Assembly (NCBI GenBank): GCA_037200685.1 | Contig: JBBCIG010000017.1 | Coordinates: 186,001 to 250,000, forward strand | Source: JAJKIP01 sp037200685 | GTDB taxonomy: Bacteria > Bacteroidota > Bacteroidia > Chitinophagales > Chitinophagaceae | Reading direction: 5' to 3' | Length of the DNA stretch: 64,000 nucleotides | Shown: positions 45,882 through 54,400 of the stretch, in pieces | How the letters are laid out: each line of letters begins with the position of its first letter | Numbering within the stretch: position 1 is the first letter of the stretch | Notes under the pieces: model-generated | Seen by the model: the letters and a program-made list of their open reading frames with translations, nothing else | Told to the model about the DNA's origin: nothing | The model's database searches: none | Made by a program: the position numbers and the translations under genes

Positions 45882-46784
45882 ATGAAAAAACAAGTACGCA
45901 AAGGCAGGTGGTTTAGAAGGATGTTAAGGGCAATGATCGTCTTTATCGGGCTGGTCATCATCGCCTGTTTCATATTTGACCATTACGTACAGTTCCGCAA
46001 ATCGGATGAAGATCTGAAAAAAATATTCGCAGAGAAACATATTGATGGCAGCATCAATTATTATACTACGCATGGACGAACATTGCGGTACGCCAGCGTA
46101 GGAAAAGACAGTTTACCAACCTTATTATTGCTACATGGATCGCCCGGCTCAATGAGTTATTACAGCGGCCGCTATGATGACAGCCTCATTCGCAAAACAT
46201 TTAAAGTATTCGCGGTGGACAGGCCGGGCTATGGCTACTCGGGTTTTGGTGATCCCGAACCTTCAATACAAAAGCAATCCGAAATGATAAGGCCGATCCT
46301 CGATAGTTTGAATAAAGCGACACATCCTATTATCGTAGTCGGTGGTTCTTACGGCGCTTCTGTTGCTTGTCGCTTAGCCATGAACCATCCTGAACTAGTA
46401 GATGGTTTAGTATTGACCGGCGCCGCATTAGCGCCGGGAAAAGAAATGATGTTTTGGTTCACGCCAATTATTGAAAACTGGTCGATTCGCTGGTTTGTAC
46501 CGCGATTATTCCGCTCGGCCAACACCGAAAAAATGCACCACAAAGAAGAATTGGAAAAAATGCTTCCTTACTGGAAAAATATTCGTGTGCCCGTAGCTTA
46601 CCTGCAAGGGATCAATGATGACATTGTAGATACCGCCAATGCAGGTTTTGCAAGACAGCAATTAATCAATGCCCCTTTTCTTGATATTCATTTTATAAAT
46701 AACCGCAGCCACCGTCTCGCACAGTTTGAATGGCCCACCATCCGGGAAAACATTATGAAAATATATTCCCTGGTAAAAAAATAG
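45882..46784 (+). CDS. Membrane-anchored alpha/beta hydrolase
   Basis: The 300-residue protein has one N-terminal transmembrane helix (about 16-33), then an alpha/beta hydrolase fold: LLLLHGSPGSMSYYSGRYDD (oxyanion HG), VDRPGYGYSGFG, nucleophile Ser156 in GGSYGAS, and the late YLQGINDDIVDT (acid) and NNRSHRLAQFEWP (His). It is probably an esterase or peptidase-like hydrolase facing the periplasm; the substrate is unknown. It may form a unit with the cytochrome-like gene 112 bp downstream. Confidence 0.85.
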   Translation: MKKQVRKGRWFRRMLRAMIVFIGLVIIACFIFDHYVQFRKSDEDLKKIFAEKHIDGSINYYTTHGRTLRYASVGKDSLPTLLLLHGSPGSMSYYSGRYDDSLIRKTFKVFAVDRPGYGYSGFGDPEPSIQKQSEMIRPILDSLNKATHPIIVVGGSYGASVACRLAMNHPELVDGLVLTGAALAPGKEMMFWFTPIIENWSIRWFVPRLFRSANTEKMHHKEELEKMLPYWKNIRVPVAYLQGINDDIVDTANAGFARQQLINAPFLDIHFINNRSHRLAQFEWPTIRENIMKIYSLVKK

Positions 46785-46896
46785 CCCTGTTTTATGTCAC
46801 GGCCAAAGCGATTACGGCAACTTTTAAAGAAGCTTTTACGGCATAATAATTTCCCGGCTGTATTCCTTATATTTATACCAACCAAACAACTTCGAA

Positions 46897-47247
46897 ATGA
46901 GGACATATCTTTTAGCCGCCATGTTATTGCTCACAGCTTTTATTTTTTCTTATTGCAAATCATCAAACAAAGCCGGGAAGACAAAAATGGCCAAAGCTCA
47001 TTACACCAACAGCATTCAGACACTGATCGTGGCGAATTGTTCGCCCTGCCATATACCTGCCAAAGGCGGTACCAAAAAACCGCTTGATACCTACGAAACA
47101 GCGAAAACAAATATTGATAATATTATCAAGCGCATTGAACTGAATCCAACTGATCGTGGATTTATGCCATCGAGAAAACCGAAGCTTAGCGATAGCACTA
47201 TTAATGCATTCAAACAATGGAAAGCGGCTGGTTTAAAAGAGAATTAA
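46897..47247 (+). CDS. Cytochrome c-type lipoprotein
   Basis: The 116-residue protein has a lipobox FSYC (Cys20) and the heme motif CSPCH at residues 48-52 in VANCSPCHIP. The C-terminus DRGFMPSRKPKLSDSTINAF has the Met ligand in the FMPS element. The layout matches the short planctomycete-type cytochrome c domain. It is a small periplasmic electron carrier tethered to a membrane; its partner is unknown. Confidence 0.85.
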   Translation: MRTYLLAAMLLLTAFIFSYCKSSNKAGKTKMAKAHYTNSIQTLIVANCSPCHIPAKGGTKKPLDTYETAKTNIDNIIKRIELNPTDRGFMPSRKPKLSDSTINAFKQWKAAGLKEN

Positions 47248-47274
47248 GGACACATTTTTAAGCGACGCACAAAT

Positions 47275-47309
47275 AAGGACGCCGGTTTTTCTAACCGGCG
47301 TAGCAGGGT
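47275..47309. repeat. Dispersed hairpin (cgccggtt type), copy 2
   Basis: gacgccggtttttctaaccg continuing gcgtagcaggg. It is the inverted relative of the hairpin at 32221-32254 and is just outside the left end of island 3. Confidence 0.65.
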
Positions 47310-47326
47310 GATTCTATAGAAATATT

Positions 47327-47466
47327 TATTTACCCAACTTCAGTTCCCTGATCATCTTCGTTGCGTCGCACTCTTGTACTTCCTGTTCGCTACTCAGCAA
47401 TCTCGAAGTGTCAGCATTTGTCGAAGACCCTGATGTTTGTCGGGGCGAAGCTCCCGATAACTATAG
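47327..47466 (-). repeat. Core repeat copy K (left bracket of island 3)
   Basis: A minus-oriented copy (minus strand: gctgagtagcgaacaggaag, acaagagtgcgacgcaacga). It is followed by the palindromic module ccctgatgtttgtcgggg and gctcccgataactat, the same kind of module as next to copies A and F. Confidence 0.75.
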
Positions 47467-47524
47467 AAGTTTCCATTGTTGGCTATCAACAAAAATTCTC
47501 CATCCCAAAAAACGAATGTTCATT

Positions 47525-47742
47525 AAAACCATTAAAATGGTTATGGGGAAATTTATTATCCTTTTAACCCCTGGTTGAAACGATGTGCTATTTAATGTCA
47601 CCCCTACGGGGTTCTGGGAAAAATTTAATGCTCGATGCTATATTAATACCATCCCTTCGGATTATTTTAACCCTGAAAGGGTACTATTAATATAGCATAA
47701 CAATGTTTGAGAATGTTTCAAACCCTGAAGGGGTGGTATCAT
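47525..47742 (-). repeat. Composite palindromic repeat P, copy 2
   Basis: From aaaccattaaaatggtt through cacccctacggggttctggg, catcccttcggattatttta and accctgaaagggtactatta to accctgaaggggtggtatca. It has the same words as 10863-11042, inverted with respect to it and with one extra terminal hairpin. Confidence 0.75.
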
Positions 47743-47808
47743 CCTTTACGTTATCTATCTGCATTATCATTTTCAATTCGCTGAATCTTCCTGAAAATAA
47801 TAATAACC

Positions 47809-47890
47809 TTCGCAAATGCTGAATAGAATTACCGAACGTACAAGAGTGCGACGCAACAGGCGATGATAGTAGCAATGCAGCCGGCAAATA
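47809..47890 (+). repeat. Core repeat copy L (right bracket of island 3)
   Basis: One of the most complete copies: cgcaaatgctgaatagaatt, accgaacgtacaagagtgcg, acgcaacaggcgatgatagt, agcaatgcagccggcaaata. The 140 bp left before pfkA show no further repeat. Confidence 0.85.
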
Positions 47891-48034
47891 AAATATTATA
47901 AACAACGAGTTGCAGGGCTGCCGGACACACAGCTACCCGCCCCGGCCATTCTTAACCAACAAAACCTTATTTTTGATGCTCGACAAAACGATTGCTGCTG
48001 CTATAATTGTTTAACCAGTTATCTGTAAAAACCA

Positions 48035-49018
48035 ATGGGACATAAAGTTTCGAAGATCGGGGTACTCACATCAGGCGGCGATGCTCCGGGAATGAATGCA
48101 GCAATCAGGGCGGTAGTGCGTACCGCTATTTACCATGATATAGAAGTGTATGGCGTGATGCGTGGCTACCAGGGCATGCTCGATGACGACATTTTTAAGA
48201 TGGAAACAAAATCCGTTGCCAACATCATTCAGCGTGGTGGTACTATTTTGAAAACCGCGAGATGCAAAGAATTTTTTGAACCCGAAGGCCGTAAGAAAGC
48301 ATACGCTAATTTGAAAAAAAGGGGAATAGATGGATTGGTTATTATTGGCGGCGACGGTTCCTTTCGTGGTGCGGTAAAGCTTTGCCAGGAGTTTGATATT
48401 CCGTGCATCGGTTTAGCAGGCACGATTGATAAGGATATAGAAGGAACGGATTTTACAATTGGTTTTGATACAGCGGTAAATACCGCTGTGGAAGCCATTG
48501 ATAAAATAAGAGATACGATGGATGCGCATGACCGTGTATTCATCATTGAAGTGATGGGTCGTGATGCGGGTTATATCGCTTTGCACAGTGGCATCGCAAC
48601 GGGTGCGGAAAACATTTTAATCCCGGAAAATAAAACGAGCATTGAAGACATCATCAATTCGCTGCAGGAAAAAGAACGCCGTAAAAAACTGGTGAACCTG
48701 ATAGTAGTGGCGGAAGGATATATGCAGGGCGGCGCTAACGAAGTGCAAAAAGCGCTGGAAAAGAAACTGCCGAATTCGGAGATTCGTGTAGCTATATTGG
48801 GACATATACAAAGAGGCGGATCGCCTACATGTATTGACAGGCTGATCGCCAGCCGCATGGGTTATCATGCAGTAGAATGCCTGATGGAGGGGAAGCATAA
48901 TGTTTTCGTTGGCATTTTAAATAACCAGATGCATTATACCCCGCTCGAAGAAGCGGTAAAAAATAAAGGCGTGATCGGCGATGAATGGATGAAGATCGTG
49001 AAGATATTGGCATCATAA
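48035..49018 (+). CDS. pfkA: ATP-dependent 6-phosphofructokinase
   Basis: The 327-residue enzyme has the PFK landmarks: the ATP loop VLTSGGDAPGMNAAIRAVVR (residues 10-29), GGDGS at 105-109 (Gly rather than Asp, which marks ATP rather than pyrophosphate use), catalytic TIDKDIEGTDFTIGFDTA (130-147) and the effector/dimer motif GHIQRGGSPTCIDRLIA. It phosphorylates fructose 6-phosphate, the committed step of glycolysis. Pyruvate kinase follows 83 bp later, so the two ATP-setting glycolytic steps appear to be co-transcribed. A 42-bp perfect palindrome lies between them. Confidence 0.97.
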   Translation: MGHKVSKIGVLTSGGDAPGMNAAIRAVVRTAIYHDIEVYGVMRGYQGMLDDDIFKMETKSVANIIQRGGTILKTARCKEFFEPEGRKKAYANLKKRGIDGLVIIGGDGSFRGAVKLCQEFDIPCIGLAGTIDKDIEGTDFTIGFDTAVNTAVEAIDKIRDTMDAHDRVFIIEVMGRDAGYIALHSGIATGAENILIPENKTSIEDIINSLQEKERRKKLVNLIVVAEGYMQGGANEVQKALEKKLPNSEIRVAILGHIQRGGSPTCIDRLIASRMGYHAVECLMEGKHNVFVGILNNQMHYTPLEEAVKNKGVIGDEWMKIVKILAS

Positions 49019-49021
49019 AAT

Positions 49022-49063
49022 AGTTACATGTTACTGGTTACCGGTAACCAGTAACATGTAACT
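49022..49063. repeat. 42-bp perfect palindrome between pfkA and pyk
   Basis: The word agttacatgttactggttac plus its exact complement makes a 21+21 bp palindrome with no loop bases, starting 4 bp after the pfkA stop. It could be a strong mRNA hairpin that attenuates or stabilises the pfkA-pyk transcript. No T run follows, so it is not a standard terminator. Confidence 0.9.
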
Positions 49064-49101
49064 GGCAACTATAACAACAAGTATCAATCAGTGTAATTAT
49101 C

Positions 49102-50595
49102 ATGGCAAAAAAAGCAGAGAAGTATTTTCATAAGCAGATGGATAAGGATGCCGGCCTGGCACACACGCAACACAAAACAAAAATCATCGCGACAGTAGGC
49201 CCGGCTTGTGATACATACGACAAGTTATTGGAACTCGTAAGATCAGGTGTGAATGTATTCCGTTTAAATTTCTCTCACGGCACACACGAAAATAAAGCGG
49301 AGATCATTGGACATATCCGCAAGATCAATAAAACGCAACCTTATAATATCGCTATCCTCGGCGACCTGCAAGGCCCGAAACTGCGAGTAGGTGAAATCGA
49401 GAACGGTGGACTAAAGATCGAGCCGGGTGATATACTGACGTTTACTTCGAAAGAAAAAGTGATAGGTACCAAAGAACGCATTTACATTTCTTACCCCAAC
49501 CTGCACAACGACGTAAACGTTGGTGAAAAAATATTGATTGACGATGGCAAGTTGGAAGTGGTGGTGAAAAGTATTACCAAGTCAGGCGATGTAAAAGTAG
49601 AAGTGAGTTATGGCGGCATGTTGCTTCCCAAAAAAGGCGTGAACCTTCCGGACACCGCTATCTCTTTACCGGCGATGACGGAAAAAGATTTTGAAGATTT
49701 TGAATTCGCCGTGAAGCATGAAATAGAATGGCTGGCGCTTTCTTTTGTAAGAAAAGCGGAAGACATCATTAACCTGAAGAAACTGGTGCTGGAAAAGAAA
49801 AGCATCATTAAGATAATGGCCAAGATCGAGATGCCATCAGCACTCGCCGATCTTCGTAACATCATTCTTGAATCGGATGCAGTGATGGTAGCCCGTGGTG
49901 ATCTCGGTGTAGAATTGCCGGTCGAAAAAGTTCCGATGGCGCAGCGTGATATCATTCGCAAATGTATCCATCGCGGAAAACCTGTTGTGGTTGCTACGCA
50001 AATGATGGAAAGTATGATCGACAGGATAAAACCAAATCGCAGTGAAATAACAGACGTTGCCAATGCGGTTTTGGAAGGCGCTGATGCTGTGATGTTAAGT
50101 GCGGAAACAGCCACAGGTCAGCATCCGCCGCTGGTAGTGCAGACGATGCGCAAAATTATTATGGAAGTAGAAGCGACAGAATATCGCTATAACCGTGAAG
50201 AAGACCTTCGCCCCCTTCCCCACTCTCCTTCTTTTCTCAGCGATGCGATTTGTTATAATGCCTGTAAGATCGCCAGCGATATCTCCGCGAATGCACTAAT
50301 CGGCATGACGCAAAGCGGTTATACCGCATTTGTGTTGAGCAGTTATCGTCCGAAGTCAACCATGTATATTTTTACAAAGAAGAGGTATCTCGTGAACCAG
50401 TTGTCACTAAGCTGGGGCGTAAGGGCTTTTTATTACGATGAAGAAGAAAGCCTGGATGATATCATTTACGATGAGATCGCTATATTAAAAGAACGTGGCT
50501 TTTTAAAACCCGGCGACATTGTAGTGAATACAGGCAGTACGCCGATACATCTTCACTTGCCTACGAATATTTTGAAGATAACGAAAGTCGAGTGA
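49102..50595 (+). CDS. pyk: Pyruvate kinase
   Basis: The 497-residue enzyme shows HKTKIIATVGPACDTYDKLL, the substrate-site motif VNVFRLNFSHG (residues 51-60), the B domain after LGDLQGPKLRVG, catalytic IMAKIEMPSALADLRNI, MVARGDLGVELPVEKVPMAQ, VATQMMESM and the C-terminal effector domain (NALIGMTQSGYTAFVLSSYR). It makes ATP and pyruvate from phosphoenolpyruvate. It is the second gene of the pfkA-pyk unit. The C-terminal end FLKPGDIVVNTGSTPIHL is normal and the length is typical. Confidence 0.97.
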   Translation: MAKKAEKYFHKQMDKDAGLAHTQHKTKIIATVGPACDTYDKLLELVRSGVNVFRLNFSHGTHENKAEIIGHIRKINKTQPYNIAILGDLQGPKLRVGEIENGGLKIEPGDILTFTSKEKVIGTKERIYISYPNLHNDVNVGEKILIDDGKLEVVVKSITKSGDVKVEVSYGGMLLPKKGVNLPDTAISLPAMTEKDFEDFEFAVKHEIEWLALSFVRKAEDIINLKKLVLEKKSIIKIMAKIEMPSALADLRNIILESDAVMVARGDLGVELPVEKVPMAQRDIIRKCIHRGKPVVVATQMMESMIDRIKPNRSEITDVANAVLEGADAVMLSAETATGQHPPLVVQTMRKIIMEVEATEYRYNREEDLRPLPHSPSFLSDAICYNACKIASDISANALIGMTQSGYTAFVLSSYRPKSTMYIFTKKRYLVNQLSLSWGVRAFYYDEEESLDDIIYDEIAILKERGFLKPGDIVVNTGSTPIHLHLPTNILKITKVE

Positions 50596-50690
50596 GTTGT
50601 AAGTAATAGGTGATAAGTTTTAAGCCATACAAGAAAGGTTTAAAACTTAGTATTTAACTTAAAACCTAAAACTTATAACTTCTCTCACGC
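50591..50690. repeat. Degenerate inverted word cluster after pyk
   Basis: gtgagttgtaagtaataggt with gataagttttaag on one side faces the complement of gtgagagaagttataagttt on the other, forming a long imperfect inverted repeat between the convergent pyk and DUF1761 genes. It probably serves as a bidirectional terminator and overlaps the DUF1761 stop. Confidence 0.55.
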
Positions 50691-51105
50691 CACAATATAA
50701 GAATCACTGCGGCTGTAAGATTACCCACTACATGATAGCCGCAATCAATAAAGTAAATACCGGTCGGTCTTTTTTCATATAAAAAAGAAATGGCGACGGC
50801 TGTTGTAGAGAAACCAAGGCCAGTGATCAAGCCTAATTTTATTGCCGATCAAAAACGAACAAATCCATTCGCTCATAAAAAGGGCAAGGCTAATACAAGT
50901 AATAATAATGAGGACGAATGAAGCGATCATTGTTTTTCGCTATTCCTTTTTTTATATTGGGATCGTTCATATCAATTCCCGCAGTTTTACCCATGCAGGA
51001 CCAAAGAATGCCTTTGGAATACCATAAAGCGCCTAAAGCAAAATAAGCAATGGCTGCTACTAAGACGGCGGGCCAGTTGATGTCGGAAAGTAATGCGGTG
51101 TTCAT
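50666..51105 (-). pseudogene. DUF1761 membrane protein, two frameshifts
   Basis: The start at 51105 (MNTALLSDINWPAVLVAAIA) opens a DUF1761 protein with four transmembrane helices. FALGALWYSKGILWS is the first-helix motif. An extra A in the run of five at 50933-50937 shifts KGIAKTMIASFVL, and a second shift near 50845 is needed to continue KLGLITGLGFSTTAVAISFL, YEKRPTGIYFIDCGYHVVGN and the end LTAAVILILWRERSYKF at 50666. The function of the family is unknown. All parts are well preserved. Confidence 0.75.
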
Positions 51106-51220
51106 AACAGTTGAATTTTGTAATAGGAAAGTAAGGATATTTTGGGAAATGCAACATAGATAATAAATGAAACCCAACGCTGATATATATTATTCATACT
51201 TTAGGTATTGCCAGGCCATT

Positions 51221-51902
51221 ATGTTTAAAAAACTATTTAACAGGAAACCTGAGGATAAAAGCGCTGAAGAAACCAGTGGTTCACTGCATCCGGGAGATAT
51301 CATTTTCTCTACGGGAAGTAATGAATTTTATAAAGCAATACGGAGCTTTCACCGGAAATGATGGAGCAGATGGAAACGGTCAACATTACCAGTGATGACA
51401 ACTCAATTGTATATGCACTACTGGAGTGATGGGTTGAATGATGATAACCAAAATGATCCTGCGTGGCACAACCAGGCTATTTTCTTCTGGCGGGCGGAAG
51501 AACCTTTCCCGAAAAAAATCGTTACCGGCTGAATTTGAAACTTTACAACAAAAGATATTTTGTTTTTGTAAAAAGATACCGGGAATATTTCGCTGGCAAG
51601 CGCTGCTGTCATACCCTGGTTTGGCATGCCGGGCATGGGCGAAAAGTATGTCTGCCGTATTGGAAAAGAAATGATCACTATCGAAGAACTTGAAGAGATG
51701 CAGGGTAATAGAATATGTTACGCTTACTGAATTAACAAATGAGAACAGCGGTATTCTTTCAGACAGGGAGCAATACTATTTTTTAGCTGATCCTAGGATT
51801 GTGCAGTTCAGGGATAATAATTTTTATATGCAGGAAAAGATCGTACCGGTGGGTATGGCATATAGTGTTGGCGGGTTATATATGGCGAAAAGAGGCCGAT
51901 AA
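51221..51902 (+). pseudogene. Possible TNT-like (DUF4237) domain protein, several frameshifts
   Basis: ATG 51221 gives MFKKLFNRKPEDKSAEETSG and HPGDIIFSTGSNEFYKAIRS. Coding continues across three to four shifts: LYMHYWSDGLNDDNQNDPAW, HNQAIFFWRAEEPFPKKIV, YNKRYFVFVKRYREYF, the block VIPWFGMPGMGEKYVCRIGK with EMITIEELEEMQGN, then VTLTELTNENSGILSDREQY and the end AYSVGGLYMAKRGR at 51902. The PWFGMPGMGEKY...I..L pattern resembles the NAD glycohydrolase TNT domain (PWFGQPGGGxQY). This is a suggestion only: the N-terminal TNT residues are not clearly seen. Total about 225 residues, no signal peptide. Confidence 0.4.
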
Positions 51903-51934
51903 AAATGTCGCCGCTCCTGTGAAATTGATGCCAT

Positions 51935-52015
51935 GATACTTCGACAGGCTCAGTACGGAACGATGAAGAGTGCGACGCAACAGGCGATCATCCGTGTTAC
52001 TATCGCTGGGTAAAT
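51935..52015 (+). repeat. Core repeat copy M
   Basis: It begins with the module acttcgacaggctcagtacg, then gatgaagagtgcgacgcaac, aggcgatcatccgtgttact and ends gctgggtaaata. The middle is diverged. Confidence 0.7.
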
Positions 52016-52019
52016 AATA

Positions 52020-52045
52020 AAAGGCCACAGTTAAACGCGGCCTTT
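52020..52045 (-). terminator. Terminator of the DUF1080 transcript
   Basis: Stem aaaggcc / ggccttt with a 12-nt loop, 24 bp after the minus-strand DUF1080 stop, followed by a T/A-rich tail on that strand. Confidence 0.65.
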
Positions 52046-52068
52046 GTACAAAAGTTGTGCTATAAATT

Positions 52069-52790
52069 TTATAATTTCTTTACCTGGATATTCCTGTACC
52101 AAACAGCATTGCCATGATCCTGTAATGCAATCTTTCCTTTCTTAAAACTGCCGAAACCTTTCCAATCCTTGAACTTACTGTCTGCAATTAATTTTTCCCA
52201 GTTATCATCCCACATGGTAGTAGAAACTACATTTTCGCCATTGAGATAAAAATCAAGTTTACCGTTTAATGATCTTATTTCTACCTGGTTCCACTCGCCT
52301 ACGGGCTTTGCCACCTTTTTGCTACAGGCTAACAGGTCATACAAATCCCCGGCCTGGTGCTTGATAATTTTTCCATCGGGATGTTTTTCATTATCTACCA
52401 CCTGCATTTCAGGGCCTGTATCATAAGTGTGCTTATATTTCGCTGTATCTTCTATTATATTGAAAATAATTCCACTGTTGCCGGCTTCGGAAATTTTCCA
52501 TTCTAATTTCAAATCAAAATTTTCAATTCTTCATCGGTAATAAGATCCGCTTCACTGTTTTTTACGCTTGTGTCAACATAAACAGCGCTATCTGCTATTT
52601 TCCATCTTGGGTTACTCCTTGTTTTCCATATTGGTGCCAGCCCGCTGTAGAAGCGCCGTCAAACAAATTGTCCATTCGGTTTTTGCTCCCATCGCATCTT
52701 CTGTTGTTGTTCACTTGTTTTATCACTGTCGGCAGAGTTACATGCGGCCAGTAAAAACACAGCCGAAGCAAGCATCATTATTTTGTACAT
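52069..52790 (-). pseudogene. DUF1080 (3-keto-disaccharide hydrolase) lipoprotein, frameshifted
   Basis: The start at 52790 gives a lipoprotein signal (MYKIMMLASAVFLLAACNSA, Cys about 17). The DUF1080 concanavalin-like domain continues in other frames as NLFDGASTAGWHQYGKQGVT, RWKIADSAVYVDTSVKNSEA and, in the clean frame 52512-52069, WKISEAGNSGIIFNIIEDTA, YDTGPEMQVVDNEKHPDGKI, GEWNQVEIRSLNGKLDFYLN and GSFKKGKIALQDHGNAVWYR. PF06439 proteins are described as hydrolases/lyases of 3-keto-glycosides. About three indels lie between 52515 and 52700. It is 2 bp after the cytochrome gene, so one operon with it. Confidence 0.85.
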
Positions 52791-52792
52791 GT

Positions 52793-53185
52793 TTATTTTT
52801 TAAGTAGTAAAACATATTTTACCATCGCTTCCGCGTCTTCTTTGAAAGCGTTGGATGAGGTACCATCGGTACTTCGCCCCATACACCAGTTCCGCCGGCG
52901 ATAATTTTATTAGCCAGGTGAGAAATAATAGTGTCCGGCATACCTGCATATTTATCAGCTACATCTTTATAGGAGGGGCCTATTATTTTATCTGTTACGC
53001 TATGGCAGGTAAAGCAATCGTTGCCCCCAACCAATGCAAGTCCTTTCTTATACTCGGGTTTTTCCGTATTGTCAACAACTACGGAGTTTCTTCCTTTTTT
53101 TCTTCTTTCTTTTCTTCGGATTTTGTGTCATTACTACACGCAGCTAAAAAAGCAAGCGCCAGCGATACGATCAATACTCTTTCAT
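52793..53185 (-). pseudogene. Cytochrome c (c-551-like) lipoprotein, frameshifted
   Basis: ATG 53185 is followed within a few codons by a shift into VLIVSLALAFLAACSNDTKS (lipobox Cys). A shift near 53090 leads to KGLALVGGNDCFTCHSVTDK with the heme site CFTCH, then IIGPSYKDVADKYAG, KIIAGGTGVWGEVPMVPHP with the Met ligand, and after one more shift near 52840 SKEDAEAMVKYVLLLKK. In such gene groups this small cytochrome is the electron acceptor for the GMC dehydrogenase or its subunit 3, here located 6 kb away on the other strand. Confidence 0.8.
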
Positions 53186-53223
53186 GTTCTTATTTTTATA
53201 AAATTTTAAGCAAGATGATAAAT

Positions 53224-54280
53224 TTAATCCAAACCTAAAACTGAACGGTTGAATTTTTCATTACTGCCTGTATTGGCAAAGTCATCAAAGGCCTTTTCGG
53301 TGACGCGGATAATATGATCTTTGATGAAAACGGCGCCTTCTTTCGCCCCATCTTCAGGATGTTTCAGGCAACATTCCCACTCCAGCACCGCCCAGCCTTT
53401 GTAATCATAAGCCGCCATTTTGCTGAAAATAGATTTAAAATCCACCTGGCCATCGCCCAATGAACGAAAACGGCCCGCCTGTCTACCCAACCCTGGTAAG
53501 CCGCCATAAACCCCTTGTTTTGCCTGTAGGATTGAATTCCGCATCTTTTACATGAAACATCTTTATGCGTTCATGGTAATTGTCGATATATTCAAGATAG
53601 TTGAGGCATTGCAATACAAAATGCGATGGATCGTAAAGCAAACATGCCCGCCCGATGATTGTTCACTTCTTTTAAAAACATTTCATAGCTGATGCCATCA
53701 TGCAATCTTCGCCGGGATGGATTTCATAACAAACATCTACGCCATGCTTATCAAATTCATTTAATATCGGCGTCCATCTTTTGGCGAGTTCTTTAAAACC
53801 AGTTTCTACCAACCGCAGGACGCTGCGGCCAGGGATAAACCGTATGCCATAATAATGCGCCGCTGAATGTAGCATGTGCATTCAATCCTAAATTCTGTGA
53901 AGCTTTCGCTGCCCATTTTAGTTGCTGAATAGCCCATTCTGTTCTTGCTTTCGGATTGTTGCGGACATTTTCCGGTGCAAATCCATCGAATAACACATCA
54001 TACGCCGGATGTACCGCAACTAATTGTCCTTGTAAATGCGTGGATAATTCTGTTATTTCAAAACCACAACTGTTTACCAATCCTTTTAATTCGTCCGCAT
54101 AGGTTTTAGCTTTCGGCTGCTTTTTTGCAGATCAATGCAACGGGGATCCCATGTGGGTATTTGCACACCGACAAAACCTAAACTCTTCGCCCATTGGCAA
54201 ATGGATTTGAGATCATTGAAAGGAGGCTTGTCGCCCATAAATTGAGCTAAAAAAATTGCGGGGCCTTTTACGGTTGTCAT
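53224..54280 (-). pseudogene. Sugar phosphate isomerase/epimerase (TIM barrel), several frameshifts
   Basis: From MTTVKGPAIFLAQFMGDKPP (start 54280) the coding passes through at least four frames: GFVGVQIPTWDPRCIDL, ITELSTHLQGQLVAVHPAYD, LDPSHFVLQCL-like metal site with WTPILNEFDKHGVDVCYEIH (catalytic Glu), FHVKDAEFNPTGK, RSLGDGQVDFKSIFSKMAAY, WAVLEWECCLKHPEDGAKEG. This is the xylose-isomerase-like TIM barrel that epimerises or isomerises sugars, including 3-keto intermediates. Length about 350 residues if restored. Every catalytic block is preserved, so errors rather than decay are plausible. Confidence 0.85.
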
Positions 54281-54303
54281 CTTTATTTTTTATTGAAATT
54301 TTT

Positions 54304-54400
54304 TATCGATTAAGAGTTATGAATTTAGAATTATGAATTGTCAAACTTCTTAACCATTCATAACTCATAATTCCTAATTCATCATTATTCCTAAATTCTA
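54304..54400. repeat. Degenerate agttatgaat word cluster
   Basis: gagttatgaatttagaatta and ttcataactcataattccta form a loose inverted arrangement of about 95 bp in the gap between the Gfo/Idh and isomerase genes. It is AT-rich with no coding signal. Confidence 0.6.
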
